Origin: Gammaproteobacteria bacterium
Lineage (GTDB): Bacteria; Pseudomonadota; Gammaproteobacteria; Legionellales; Legionellaceae
Direction: 5' to 3'
Assembly: GCA_030147635.1 (NCBI GenBank)
Contig: JASBUZ010000029.1
Location: 1 to 64,000, forward strand
DNA: 64,000 bases
Position numbers and translations under genes: made by a program. Under the pieces are notes generated by a model that did not search any database, was not told where the DNA came from, and saw only the letters and a program-made list of their open reading frames with translations. Within the stretch, counting starts at the first letter, position 1. Each line of letters starts with the position of its first letter. This document shows, piece after piece, positions 46,777 to 56,600 of the stretch.

Positions 46777-48693
46777 ATGGCAAGTAAGCAGCAAACGATG
46801 GGATTTCAGACAGAAGTCAAACAAATTCTAGATTTAGTGGTCAATTCGCTATACAGCAATAAAGAAATTTTTCTAAGAGAGCTGATTTCGAATGCCTCTG
46901 ATGCATTAGATAAATTACGTTTTTTAGCTTTATCGAATGCTGATTTATATGAAGGCGATGCCGATCTTCGCATGACACTCGAGTTTGATGATAAGAAAAA
47001 AACCATCACCATTACCGATAACGGTATTGGTTTGAGCTGGGATGAAGCGGTTGAGCACTTGGGAACGATTGCTAAATCGGGGACCAAAGACTTCTTGAGT
47101 CACCTCACCGGTGAAGAAGCCAAAGACTCACAGCTGATTGGTCAATTCGGAGTTGGTTTTTACTCTGCCTTTATCGTTGCCAAGAAGGTCACGGTTGAGA
47201 GCCGACGTGCAGGGCTTAAACCTGAAGACGGAATTGTCTGGGAGTCAGAAGGGCATGGCGAATTTACAATTGCGAACAAAAAGCGAAAAGCACGTGGTAC
47301 TTCTATTACACTGCACCTCAAATCAGAAGAAGAGGGCGACTTACTGAGTGACTGGCGCTTACGTAGCTTAGTGAATAAATATTCCGATCATATCGCATGG
47401 CCTATTGCTATGAAAAAGACTGCTGAGCTAGATGCATCAGAATCAGAAGGTAAAGCAGAAAAGAAAGAGAAAAAAGCAGCAGCAGCAGAATTTGAAACCG
47501 TTAATAAAGCAACTGCACTTTGGACACAGTCAAAAGCAGATATTTCAGAAGAAGATTATAAAGCATTTTATAAGCACATTTCTCATGATTACCAAGAGCC
47601 ATTGACTTGGTCGCACAACCAAGTAGAAGGGAAGCAAGACTACACTACATTGCTTTACATTCCATCGCATGCACCATTTGATTTATGGCAAGCTGATGCG
47701 AAGCACGGCTTAAAGTTATATGTAAAGCGTATTTTCATTTTGGATGATGCGACGCAATTCTTGCCACGCTACCTGCGTTTCGTCAAAGGAATAGTTGATG
47801 CAAGCGACTTACCACTGAACGTGTCTCGTGAAATTCTACAAGACAATAAACAAGTCGACAGCATCAGAGCTGCATGCATTAAGCGTGTGTTGTCTTTACT
47901 TGAAAAAATGAGTGCTAATGAGCCAGAAACCTATCAAAAATTCTGGGATGAGTTTGGTGCAGTGGTGAAAGAAGGTCCAGTGGAAGACATGGCCAACCGT
48001 GACCGCATCACTAAGCTGTTACGTTTTGCAAGCACACACACCGATAGCGAGAAGCAAACAGTTTCTTTGGCTGATTATGTCTCTCGTATGCAAGAAGGCC
48101 AAGAGAAAATCTATTATGTGACTGCTTCAAGCTATAATGCGGCAAAACATAGCCCACACCTTGAGATTTTCAAGAAGAAAGGCATTGAAGTATTATTGCT
48201 GAGTGATCGAGTCGATGAGTGGTTGGTTGGCTATTTAAGTGACTTTGAAGATAAAAAACTTCAATCAATTACTAAGGGTAAGCTTGAATTAGACGACACT
48301 GAAAGCAAAGAAGAGTCTGAAGAAAAAGATGAGACTTTCGCATCTATGCTCAAACAAATGCAAGATATACTGGGTGAGCGTGTGAAGGATGTTCGTATTA
48401 CGCATCGATTGACGGATTCTCCTGCTTGTGTAGTTGCAGATGACAACGACATGGGGCTTGAAATGCAGCGTATTTTACAGTCTGCAGGTCAAGCAGCCCC
48501 GCCAACTAAACCTGTGTTTGAGGTGAACCCTGAGCATGCGCTTTTAACACGCTTGAATGACGTACAAGATGAGGATTTATTTAAGGAGTGGACCGAAGTC
48601 TTGTTTGAGCAAGCACTTTTGGCCGAAGGTGGCACCCTAGATAATCCAGCAGCATTTGTAAAACGTATGAATCGCTTATTAACAGCTGCATGA
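46777..48693 (+). CDS. htpG: Chaperone protein HtpG (Hsp90)
   Basis: HtpG is the bacterial Hsp90 chaperone. The 638-residue protein has the N-terminal ATP lid and pocket ([58 protein letters not shown]), the middle domain with [42 protein letters not shown] (positions about 320-362), and the C-terminal dimerisation domain. A Lys/Glu/Ala-rich insert ([15 protein letters not shown]) at 225-240 is the usual linker. GAGGAG precedes the ATG by ten bases, and a sigma32-like promoter is upstream. Length is close to E. coli HtpG (624). The next gene starts 35 bases later on the same strand. Confidence 0.97.
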   Translation: MASKQQTMGFQTEVKQILDLVVNSLYSNKEIFLRELISNASDALDKLRFLALSNADLYEGDADLRMTLEFDDKKKTITITDNGIGLSWDEAVEHLGTIAKSGTKDFLSHLTGEEAKDSQLIGQFGVGFYSAFIVAKKVTVESRRAGLKPEDGIVWESEGHGEFTIANKKRKARGTSITLHLKSEEEGDLLSDWRLRSLVNKYSDHIAWPIAMKKTAELDASESEGKAEKKEKKAAAAEFETVNKATALWTQSKADISEEDYKAFYKHISHDYQEPLTWSHNQVEGKQDYTTLLYIPSHAPFDLWQADAKHGLKLYVKRIFILDDATQFLPRYLRFVKGIVDASDLPLNVSREILQDNKQVDSIRAACIKRVLSLLEKMSANEPETYQKFWDEFGAVVKEGPVEDMANRDRITKLLRFASTHTDSEKQTVSLADYVSRMQEGQEKIYYVTASSYNAAKHSPHLEIFKKKGIEVLLLSDRVDEWLVGYLSDFEDKKLQSITKGKLELDDTESKEESEEKDETFASMLKQMQDILGERVKDVRITHRLTDSPACVVADDNDMGLEMQRILQSAGQAAPPTKPVFEVNPEHALLTRLNDVQDEDLFKEWTEVLFEQALLAEGGTLDNPAAFVKRMNRLLTAA

Positions 48694-48727
48694 GGTTATT
48701 CTTGATGTTAGATGTAGAACTACAGGC

Positions 48728-50938
48728 ATGTTAAAGGCCGCATTATCGCGTATGTCGCGAGCGGTACCAAACCCTGTGTTGTTACGTGGGCAAAATCACC
48801 ATCAGTCTGGTGATGTGCTCACGTTTCGCTTAAGTGATGGTTTACTCCGTGCTCGGGTGAAAGGGCATGCACATCAAATTTATGATGTGTATATGGATTT
48901 AAAAATCTTTCCTGAAGCGTCTTCACGGTGCGGCTGTGAGCGAAAAAGCAATTGTGAGCATGCAGTGGCAGCACTGCTTGCTTTACATGCGCGTGAAACA
49001 GGTGAAACTTCAGCGAATAAAACCGCTTCTGCTCATACGACGGCAATGAGCTCACTCTATGAAACTGTCATTAAAGAAGATGAGGTCAAGTGGTACTCGC
49101 AAAGCCGCTCGGAAGGACACGATTTTTTTGCTTACCAACTTGGTATTTTAATCGATAAAAAACAAGTGAGTATTGTTCCTTTGGTAGCAGATCTTGTTGC
49201 TCAGTATGGCTCTGCATCGCTTGAGAGGCGGGATGACAATGAGCGTTTTCGACTCCCCATCGCAGAAGGCAAAGTCCTAGAAGTGACTTTAGGTCGATTA
49301 AAGCCTTTATTGAAACTCTTGTGGCAATATGGTTTGAAAAGAAAAGATGCTCTGACAGACTTTTTTAAACTCACACGCTATCAACTGCTTTTCATCGAAG
49401 AAGCAGAGCAAGCCATTGCGGCAAGTACTGCGCGTTGGCATGGCACAACTGAATTTAGACGTATTCATCAAGCACTCCTGCACCCTGAAACTAATCAAGT
49501 GATTACGGAGCCTCCTAAAGGGCTCAGAGCAGATTTACGTCCATACCAAATGGAAGGCTTAAACTGGTTGGGTAAACTCAGAACCGCGCGCTTAGGCGGT
49601 ATCTTAGCGGATGATATGGGGCTTGGGAAAACCATTCAAACGCTCGCACATCTTCAGCATGAAAAAGAGGAAGGCAGGCTGCGTCGAGCAAGCCTTATTT
49701 TAGCGCCTACCAGTGTTTTGGGTAATTGGTATGAAGAAGCAAAGCGCTTTACGCCAGACTTAAAAGTTCTGATATATCATGGCCTAACACGCCATCAAAT
49801 GCGTCAATTTGATGAGTATGACTTAGTGATTTCAACCTATGGGGTTGCACAACGAGATAAAACTTTTTTTGTGAAATACCCATTTTATTACTTGGTGCTG
49901 GATGAAGCGCAAGTGATTAAAAACACCCAAACCAAGACACGACAAATTATTCAACAACTACGCTCAAAACATCGTTTGTGCCTAACAGGTACACCATTGG
50001 AAAACCACTTAGGCGAGCTTTGGTCGTTGTTTCACTTTTTAGCGCCCGGATTTTTGGGCACACAGAAGCAGTTTCGGCAGTTATTTCAAAATCCAATCGA
50101 AAAACAGCAAGATGAAGAAGTACGTGCCACTTTAGTCAGACGCTTGCAGCCTTTTATTTTGCGACGCACTAAAAACCAAGTGGCTTCAGAACTGCCCCAA
50201 AAAACCGAAATTACTCGAAGCATCGAGTTGGTTGGTTTTCAGCGTGACTTATATGAAACCATTCGTATGACCACTGAGCGCTCAGTGCGAGAGGCCATTG
50301 CCAAGCAAGGCCTAGGGAAAAGTCAGTGGGTATTTCTTGAAGCATTACTTAAACTGCGTCAAGTCTGTTGCGACCCACGTCTTTTAGCAAACGAAGAAGA
50401 GCACGCAAAACAAGCTTCAGCCAAACTCGATACCTGTCTTGAACTTTTGGATAATTTGATTGATGAAGGGCGCTCGGTTTTAGTTTTTTCTCAGTTTACT
50501 AGTATGCTCGCGTTGATTGAGAAAGCTTTGGTTGACCGTGGTTATGATTATTTACTGCTGACTGGAAAAACGCGTAATCGTGAAGAAGTGATTCAGCACT
50601 TCCAAGCCGGGGAGGCACCTATCTTCCTGATTAGTCTGAGAGCTGGCGGGGTTGGGCTGAACTTAACCAGGGCTGATACCGTCATTCACTATGACCCCTG
50701 GTGGAATCCAGCGGTAGAAGACCAAGCAACTGACAGAACACACCGGATTGGCCAGAATAAACCCGTGTTTGTATATCGCTTGATTGGAGCGGGGACGGTT
50801 GAAGAAGTGATGATGAACATGCAAGCACAAAAACGCGCCTTGTTTGAAAGCATTTTCTCAGAGGAAGCCTTAAGTGCACAAGCTGAGTGGACTGAAGAAG
50901 AGATGGCCCAATTTTTTATGCCACTTGAGCCGCGTTAA
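48728..50938 (+). CDS. SWIM zinc finger-SNF2 family ATPase
   Basis: The 736-residue protein has an N-terminal SWIM zinc motif with Cys68, Cys70, Cys76 and His78 (SRCGCERKSNCEHAV). It is followed by a SNF2-type two-lobe motor: LRPYQMEGLNWLGKL, Walker A ADDMGLGKTIQ, box II VLDEAQVIKN, LTGTPLENHLGELWSLFHFL, QFTSMLALIEK, LISLRAGGVGLNLTRADTVIHYDPWWNPAVEDQATDRTHRIGQ (last part at about 645-690). These are DNA or nucleoprotein translocases; bacterial SWIM-SNF2 proteins may help transcription recycling, but the exact role is unknown. A nine-codon reading frame at 48705-48734 with a GAGG site overlaps its start and might couple translation. The end overlaps coaE by 23 bases, tail to tail. Confidence 0.93.
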   Translation: MLKAALSRMSRAVPNPVLLRGQNHHQSGDVLTFRLSDGLLRARVKGHAHQIYDVYMDLKIFPEASSRCGCERKSNCEHAVAALLALHARETGETSANKTASAHTTAMSSLYETVIKEDEVKWYSQSRSEGHDFFAYQLGILIDKKQVSIVPLVADLVAQYGSASLERRDDNERFRLPIAEGKVLEVTLGRLKPLLKLLWQYGLKRKDALTDFFKLTRYQLLFIEEAEQAIAASTARWHGTTEFRRIHQALLHPETNQVITEPPKGLRADLRPYQMEGLNWLGKLRTARLGGILADDMGLGKTIQTLAHLQHEKEEGRLRRASLILAPTSVLGNWYEEAKRFTPDLKVLIYHGLTRHQMRQFDEYDLVISTYGVAQRDKTFFVKYPFYYLVLDEAQVIKNTQTKTRQIIQQLRSKHRLCLTGTPLENHLGELWSLFHFLAPGFLGTQKQFRQLFQNPIEKQQDEEVRATLVRRLQPFILRRTKNQVASELPQKTEITRSIELVGFQRDLYETIRMTTERSVREAIAKQGLGKSQWVFLEALLKLRQVCCDPRLLANEEEHAKQASAKLDTCLELLDNLIDEGRSVLVFSQFTSMLALIEKALVDRGYDYLLLTGKTRNREEVIQHFQAGEAPIFLISLRAGGVGLNLTRADTVIHYDPWWNPAVEDQATDRTHRIGQNKPVFVYRLIGAGTVEEVMMNMQAQKRALFESIFSEEALSAQAEWTEEEMAQFFMPLEPR

Positions 50939-51518
50939 GATAGCGCTCATGGAGTGCCTGTAGTGTTTTAAGAAATGCACGAGTATCGCCACTGTTTTGG
51001 ATGATATCATCAGCTAATGCGCGCCTAACCACTTTATCAGGTTGCATCGCAATCATTTTACGTGCTTCAGCCTTCGTACATAAGTCACGCGCCATCAGAC
51101 GTTCCATTTGTAGCTTTTCATCCACTTCGAGCAGTAAGACCTGGTCAAGGTATGGAAAGTCTTCACGCCGGGTGAGTAAAGGCACTTCAACCACGACATA
51201 AGGGCTTATCGCTTTTGTGATAGCCTCTTCAATGCCTACTCTAATCTGCGGATGCAAATACGCTTCAAGCCAGCGCCTCTCATCCGGATGCTGCAGAATA
51301 ATGCGCCGCAAGGCTTTACGGTTGAGAGCACCAGAGTCCGTTAAGATATTCTGACCAAAGTGTGCTGCAATGGCAGTGAGAGAGGGAGTGCCTGGCTCCG
51401 TGAGTTCCCGTGCAATGACATCTGCACTAATTGTTTCGATGCCAAGTTGCTTGAAAAAACGAGTGGCCGTTGATTTTCCACTGGCAATGGTGCCGGTTAA
51501 AATGATGGTGTAGGGCAT
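50916..51518 (-). CDS. coaE: Dephospho-CoA kinase CoaE
   Basis: CoaE makes the last step of coenzyme A synthesis, phosphorylating the ribose 3'-OH of dephospho-CoA. The 200-residue protein has the P-loop LTGTIASGKSTATRFF (family form GGIGSGKS), ETISADVIARELTEPGTPSL, LNRKALRRIIL and HPQIRVGIEEAI, then EVPLLTR and the LID region ARDLCTKAEARKMIAMQ. Length matches E. coli (206). The first of the conserved glycines is changed (GTIASGKS), a mild deviation. It follows the ATPase gene by three bases and converges on the SNF2 gene with a 23-base overlap. Confidence 0.94.
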   Translation of the reverse strand: MPYTIILTGTIASGKSTATRFFKQLGIETISADVIARELTEPGTPSLTAIAAHFGQNILTDSGALNRKALRRIILQHPDERRWLEAYLHPQIRVGIEEAITKAISPYVVVEVPLLTRREDFPYLDQVLLLEVDEKLQMERLMARDLCTKAEARKMIAMQPDKVVRRALADDIIQNSGDTRAFLKTLQALHERYLNAAQVA

Positions 51519-51521
51519 GTT

Positions 51522-52697
51522 TTAACTCTCTTTAACGTCAATGGTTTTAATATTGGAAAAGTGTGTAACCTGAATGCCTTGAACTTTTTGCTCTCGATCC
51601 CCTGAATAAATTAAGAATGGCTGTGCACTTCGCTCACCAACTAAGGCTTGAAAGTAATGAAGTCCTTTCAAAAACTCAGGATGGAAGGTTTTTGAAGATT
51701 TTATTTCGATAGGGGTTAAAAGTTGCCCATTTTTTAGAAGTAGATCGACTTCATTTTGATTACTGTCACGGTAAAAGTAGCAGCTAGGCTCGAGCCCCTG
51801 GTTGATGCATTGTTTAATGATTTCTAGGATAACGAAATTTTCAGCTAAATTGCCTCTCAACGGATCTCGGGCTAGCTGTGCTTGGCTATGAATATCTAAA
51901 CAATAAGTTGCAAGTCCTACATCAGTAAAATAAAGTTTGGGGGACTTTATGATTCGTTTACCAAAATTTTCAAAATAGGGTGGCAGGCGGTAAACAATAA
52001 ATGAAGCCTCTAATATAGAGAGCCAATGGTGGACTGTATTTGAGGATATTCCAAGTTCATTACTGACGTTACTCGCATTAAATAATTGTCCAATCCGTGA
52101 TGCACATAGCTTAATGAAGCGCTGAAACATGCTCAAATCTTTTAGGTTTATCATTTGCCTAACATCACGTTCAATATAGGTTTTTAGATAGTTTCGGTAA
52201 AACTTTGTGGGGTTTAAGTTATCCTGATAAATTCTTGGGTATAAGCCTTGGTACAAGTAATAGTCTAATGCTTGATGCTGTAGCGAGTCTGGGAGCTCGG
52301 ATAGTGAGAAAGGGAGCAACGTGAGCAGTGCTGTTCTCCCTGCGAGTGATTGACTGACAGACTGGTGCAGTTCATGTTGGTGGCTACCCGTTAAGATAAA
52401 TAAACCTTTCGTTTGTTTTTCATCCACTATTCCTTGCAGGTAAGAAAGTAGCAGCGGAAGACGCTGAATCTCGTCCAATATTGCCCCCTCTGGATAGCCT
52501 TCTAGAAAGGCTTTCGGATCTTCCTTCGCAAAATCTCTGTCATCTGGATTTTCCAGTGAGACATATGGCTTATTTTTAAAGATATGTCGCACTAAAGTGG
52601 TTTTTCCGGACTGTCTTGGGCCAAGTACCGTGACAATGGGGTAGGCATGAGCCATATCCACGATTTCTTTTTGGATTTCTCGAGTCAAAAATTGCAT
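51522..52697 (-). CDS. AAA ATPase with DUF4143 domain
   Basis: The 391-residue protein has Walker A VLGPRQSGKTTLVRHIF, the Walker B AILDEIQRLP, the sensor region FILTGSHQHELHQSVSQSLAGRTA, and the C-terminal DUF4143 part with YIERDVRQMINLKDLSMFQRFIKLCA, a winged-helix-like GISSNTVHHWLSILEASFIVYRLPPYF (about 225-255) and a nuclease-like NEVDLLL-IEIKSS element. Such ATPases are widespread in host-associated and archaeal genomes, often in many copies and as mobile or stress-linked orphans; function is not settled. A 41-nt perfect palindrome lies 37 bases upstream, a good place for an operator. It is three bases before coaE. Confidence 0.88.
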   Translation of the reverse strand: MQFLTREIQKEIVDMAHAYPIVTVLGPRQSGKTTLVRHIFKNKPYVSLENPDDRDFAKEDPKAFLEGYPEGAILDEIQRLPLLLSYLQGIVDEKQTKGLFILTGSHQHELHQSVSQSLAGRTALLTLLPFSLSELPDSLQHQALDYYLYQGLYPRIYQDNLNPTKFYRNYLKTYIERDVRQMINLKDLSMFQRFIKLCASRIGQLFNASNVSNELGISSNTVHHWLSILEASFIVYRLPPYFENFGKRIIKSPKLYFTDVGLATYCLDIHSQAQLARDPLRGNLAENFVILEIIKQCINQGLEPSCYFYRDSNQNEVDLLLKNGQLLTPIEIKSSKTFHPEFLKGLHYFQALVGERSAQPFLIYSGDREQKVQGIQVTHFSNIKTIDVKES

Positions 52698-52733
52698 AAG
52701 AGAGTGACTGTCAGTTGACCTAACATAAGTTTA

Positions 52734-52774
52734 GTTTATGTAAATTTGAAGTTCAACTTCAAATTTACATAAAC
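52734..52774. repeat. 41-nt perfect palindrome, possible operator
   Basis: GTTTATGTAAATTTGAAGTT (52734-52753) is followed by one base and then by its exact reverse complement (52755-52774). This 20-bp perfect inverted repeat lies between the stop of the ankyrin-like gene and the start of the ATPase gene on the same strand. It could be the ATPase operator, a terminator hairpin (no U run follows), or a mobile-element footprint. Confidence 0.9.
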
Positions 52775-52777
52775 AAC

Positions 52778-53608
52778 TTACAACTCCTGAGCTGGTCTCT
52801 CTCTCGGAACATCTCCAATCAACTCCCCCAAAGTTTCAAACGTCAGAGACTCAACTGCATGTAGTTCATCGAGTGAAGCGGAACTTGGTAATTCAGACTG
52901 GGCATGCTCGATTTTTGCGCCTTGCTCAATCATCGCCAGAGCCTCATCGAAATGGCAGCCTCTTACATAACCTTTTAGGGCATTGTTGAGTAAAGCTTGA
53001 TAGGCAATTTTATCTCGTTCAGAGTACATGGTTCTTCTTTCAGCATTAGGCGCTACAGCAGAAGAAGCAAGCAACTCATTCACCAGTGTTGCGTGACCGG
53101 CTTCTGCAGCTTTTAAAATAGCATGCCCGTGGTAGCCCGGGTATTTGAGGTGATCGACGAGTGCTTCTGTTTGTGCAGTTGTTGCAAACCCTTCAATCGC
53201 ATCGCTGTATAATTTTAAATTTCTATTCACCAAGCGACCAAGTTCAGCGAGTGCCCCCCGCTCTGAAAGTCCACGTACTTCGGCACCAGGGTAGCGATTT
53301 CTTAGCTCAGGCAGTAACTCATAAAGGGCATCAAGCCTACCTGTATGCGCCGCTCCTCGCAGCATGCCTTTATGAACCAGCTCTTTAGCACCACCTAAGT
53401 CTGGATGTCTGAGTAAGTCTTGGGCTTTTCTAAGTTCACCTGCCAGAGTATAACCATAAGCCGCCTCTTCAAATCGACCACAATCTAAATCGATGAGTTG
53501 CTGTACGCGCTCGTCTTGACCTTCTTTCGCAAAATAGGCGATAGGAGTTAAGCCATTTTGGTTAAAGTGTCTTAAGGCATGTATTAATAAATCAGGTTGT
53601 AATGGCAT
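52778..53608 (-). CDS. Ankyrin-like repeat protein, possible effector
   Basis: The 276-residue protein is built of ankyrin-like helix pairs: NGLTPIAYFAKEGQDERVQQLIDL, LVHKGMLRGAAHTGRLDALYELL, GHAILKAAEAGHATLVNELLAS and KGYVRGCHFDEALAMIEQGAKIEHA are the clearest units. There are about six, some degenerate. No signal or membrane segment is seen. The last 40 residues are acidic, as in many Dot/Icm effectors, ending VPRERPAQEL. Its ATG overlaps the stop of the giant SecA-like gene by one base (TAATG), with GGAGG seven bases upstream, so the two proteins are made from one message. A shared role is inferred. Alternatives such as F-box adaptors are not visible. Confidence 0.8.
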   Translation of the reverse strand: MPLQPDLLIHALRHFNQNGLTPIAYFAKEGQDERVQQLIDLDCGRFEEAAYGYTLAGELRKAQDLLRHPDLGGAKELVHKGMLRGAAHTGRLDALYELLPELRNRYPGAEVRGLSERGALAELGRLVNRNLKLYSDAIEGFATTAQTEALVDHLKYPGYHGHAILKAAEAGHATLVNELLASSAVAPNAERRTMYSERDKIAYQALLNNALKGYVRGCHFDEALAMIEQGAKIEHAQSELPSSASLDELHAVESLTFETLGELIGDVPRERPAQEL

Positions 53609-56600
53609 TATGGGCCTCCGGGTTTAAACTCATCATTTTTTTCTACTTTCGACTTTTTTTTTTCAAGGTCCTCCGCTATTTCAGGAGGTACTTCAGGTTT
53701 TACTGGATCTTGAAAAATCTCAGGTCTTTCTTCTCTTGCCTTGGCGACAGCTTGCTCTATTTCATCGGGAGGCATTAAATCGAGATCTTGAGCATCGTGA
53801 AACTCTAAATCTACCTCTACCTCTACCTCTTCCTCTTTATCTGAATCTTTTCTGACGAGGCCGAGGTCTCGAAATGTATCATAAGTTGAGTGTGGTTTGG
53901 ATACTTCTTCTGGTGTTGAAGCGTGCTCTGCCTTTGTATCTGTACGGAAGAGGTCGCCTATACTGATGATAGCAGTCAATATACGTTGGGCATAGAAAGA
54001 TAAATTAGGGAATATTTGTCCTCGACCGGCAAGCCACGCTCGCGTATTTGCAAAGGGAACTCGAGTTTCGTTAGCTGGATAATTAACCCCAGGTAATAAA
54101 TTTGCCCAACCTTTAAGTGATGCAATCAACGGAATCATTCGGCTTGTATAGACCACATGCCGACCATCGTGCGCTGGGTCATAATGATCATATACTGTAT
54201 GCTCACCGAGTTTAGCTTCGTTGATAGGTTCCAATAACTTTGTCAGTGTTTCTCCTAAATTTAAGCCTGGGACTGCATCAAATAAGTGATTGTTTGGATC
54301 GTCAACACCATCTCTTACATTGACCCATAGTTTTTGAGCTTCGAGTTGGTAATCGGATAAGAGTACTTGAATGACTGGAATATTGATTGGATTTTCATAG
54401 AGCTTGTCTTGTATCTCTGGTAGACGTCTATTCCACTCTTTATCTATGTTATCTACGAAGGTTGTCCAATGCTCGATTGCTTTTTGATGGTCACCTTCAG
54501 GAACGTTTGGTAAAAATGTTCCAAAGAAATTGTCTTGCAAGCCTTTTTTAAAGTCACTAAACCTATTTCTAACGAGCCGATCAACTTGTTTTTTACGTGT
54601 CATGATGGCTTGTTCACGTTTAATATAAGCCTCAGGGTTATAATAGTAACCACCAGCCCCAAGAGACTCTTTACCAAGTTGTTTTTTAAGACTTTCTTTG
54701 TCGAGATACAAGCGCGTCTGACCTTTTGCGCCGAATCGTCCAGAGCGACCAATCATTTGTTCTAAATCGCGCTCTTCAGGCAAGTAAGTAACCATGACGT
54801 TTAAACCATTTTGCTTAGCCTGATTATCCAGTGGAATATCAGTGCCTCGCCCAATCATTCCGGTGGAAATAGTCACTTGACCGGCCTGTCCAGCTCTTTT
54901 AACAGCATCTTGCTCTTCTGTGAGCGACATCTGGCCGTGTATGTAATTGATAGAGACAGCTGATGAAAGTGCATCACGAAGTGCAGCACTTTCGACATCA
55001 TTTTCACAAAAGATCAGAATCGGTTGATTGTTAGCTTTTGCTTTCTCAATGTCTCGCAACATGTGTGCTATATTTTGTTCTCTATTTTTGGCAAGCTGTA
55101 TGGGGCTGTCAATGCGCTGTAGTCCTTGATGCCTTGGTACTTTGAGAATTTTCATGTTCTCGCCAGATGATGAGCCAAATAATTGACCTGCTTCTTTTTG
55201 CTCCGCATCGGAGCCTGGCGTTCCGGTGACGGCTTGTACTCGCCCATCTTGATAAAGATCGATATGATTTTTACTGCTGGTTGAATAGATGATTTGTCGC
55301 TCGTCAGAGACATGGAAGTCAGTTTCACATTCGGCCAGCCTTGCCTTGAGTGCTTCGTCTGTTTCTAAGCCCGGATTCCTTTTGGCGCGATTTAAGCGAG
55401 CGTGCAGGCATTGCTGTACCCCTCGAGAAAATTTTGAACCACTCGATGTTCGAAAATCTGCTTTCAGCTTGGCATAACTTGAAACTCGACTGCCGGTTTT
55501 GATGTCAGCTTCAATGGAAAAAGATTTGTTGTACTGAAGATTTTTAGCGGTATGTGCTGAGTCAATCCATTCATCCAGTTTTTTAGCATTCACGTTGTCA
55601 AGGCGTGCGCCTTGTTCAGGGGAGGTATTTTGTTCTTTAAACCACTTCAGAAAATCCTGGCGAATCGCAGAGATATTACCACTTTCATAGAGCCTTTGGG
55701 CGCGTCTCCCTTCCATCATATATGTCATGAGTAAATCGTACATCCAAGGCATATCAATGATGTTCGCATTCCCTTTTTCCGAGTAGTTGACACGCTTGTT
55801 GACCATATCAAAATAAGCTTTATCTGCTTCATCGAGCAGTAAAGTTCGCTCGGTGGAATCTTTGGCCAACACGAGATCTAGCTTGCCTTGGACCGCAGCA
55901 CGGTTTCGAATCAGTTGTAGGTTATCGGAGTCGGAGAAGTTAATACCGCCTCTTTGATAAGCGCTAAAATCGGAGTTGCCGAGTACCATGCTACTTCTAG
56001 CGCCAACCATGTCGAAGAAGGGTTTGTATTCCACAAAGTCGCGATAAGCGAGGGTGATATCACTGGTGACAAAGTCAACGGTACCCCCTAGCGCTTGTTG
56101 GCAAGCAGCAGAAACCATCATAATGCGAGACTTACCTTCACCGGTGCCAATTTGACTGGTGACGTGTGTTCCGCTTTTTAGCGAAGTTAAAATAGAGAGA
56201 TATTGAGTGGTATTGAGCTCCATGGAGCTACCAAGCTTGTAGTCTCCACCTGTATAAGCTGGGGCGTCGTATCCTTTTGAGCGATGCAGGAGCTCGGCTG
56301 CAGCAGCAACTAAAATTTCGTAGTTGGGAGGTTTTGTTTCGCCTGCTATTTGAAACTCAGCAAGCACCTTATCCGAGCTTTTGGTGCGCATCTTAAGTGT
56401 TAAATCTTCAAAAGCACCTACATCAATGAGCCCTGGCTCAAGGCCACTGGCTTCCATTTTTGCCAGTTGGTCACGTGCTTTAGCTGCATCGAAGCCACTT
56501 TCTTTTTCACGATGTGCTGGAAACTTATCAAATAGTTGATAGCGTGCCTCAAGTTCACCGCTTTGATGCCACTCAAGTACTTGCTGAATAGAGGGATAGG

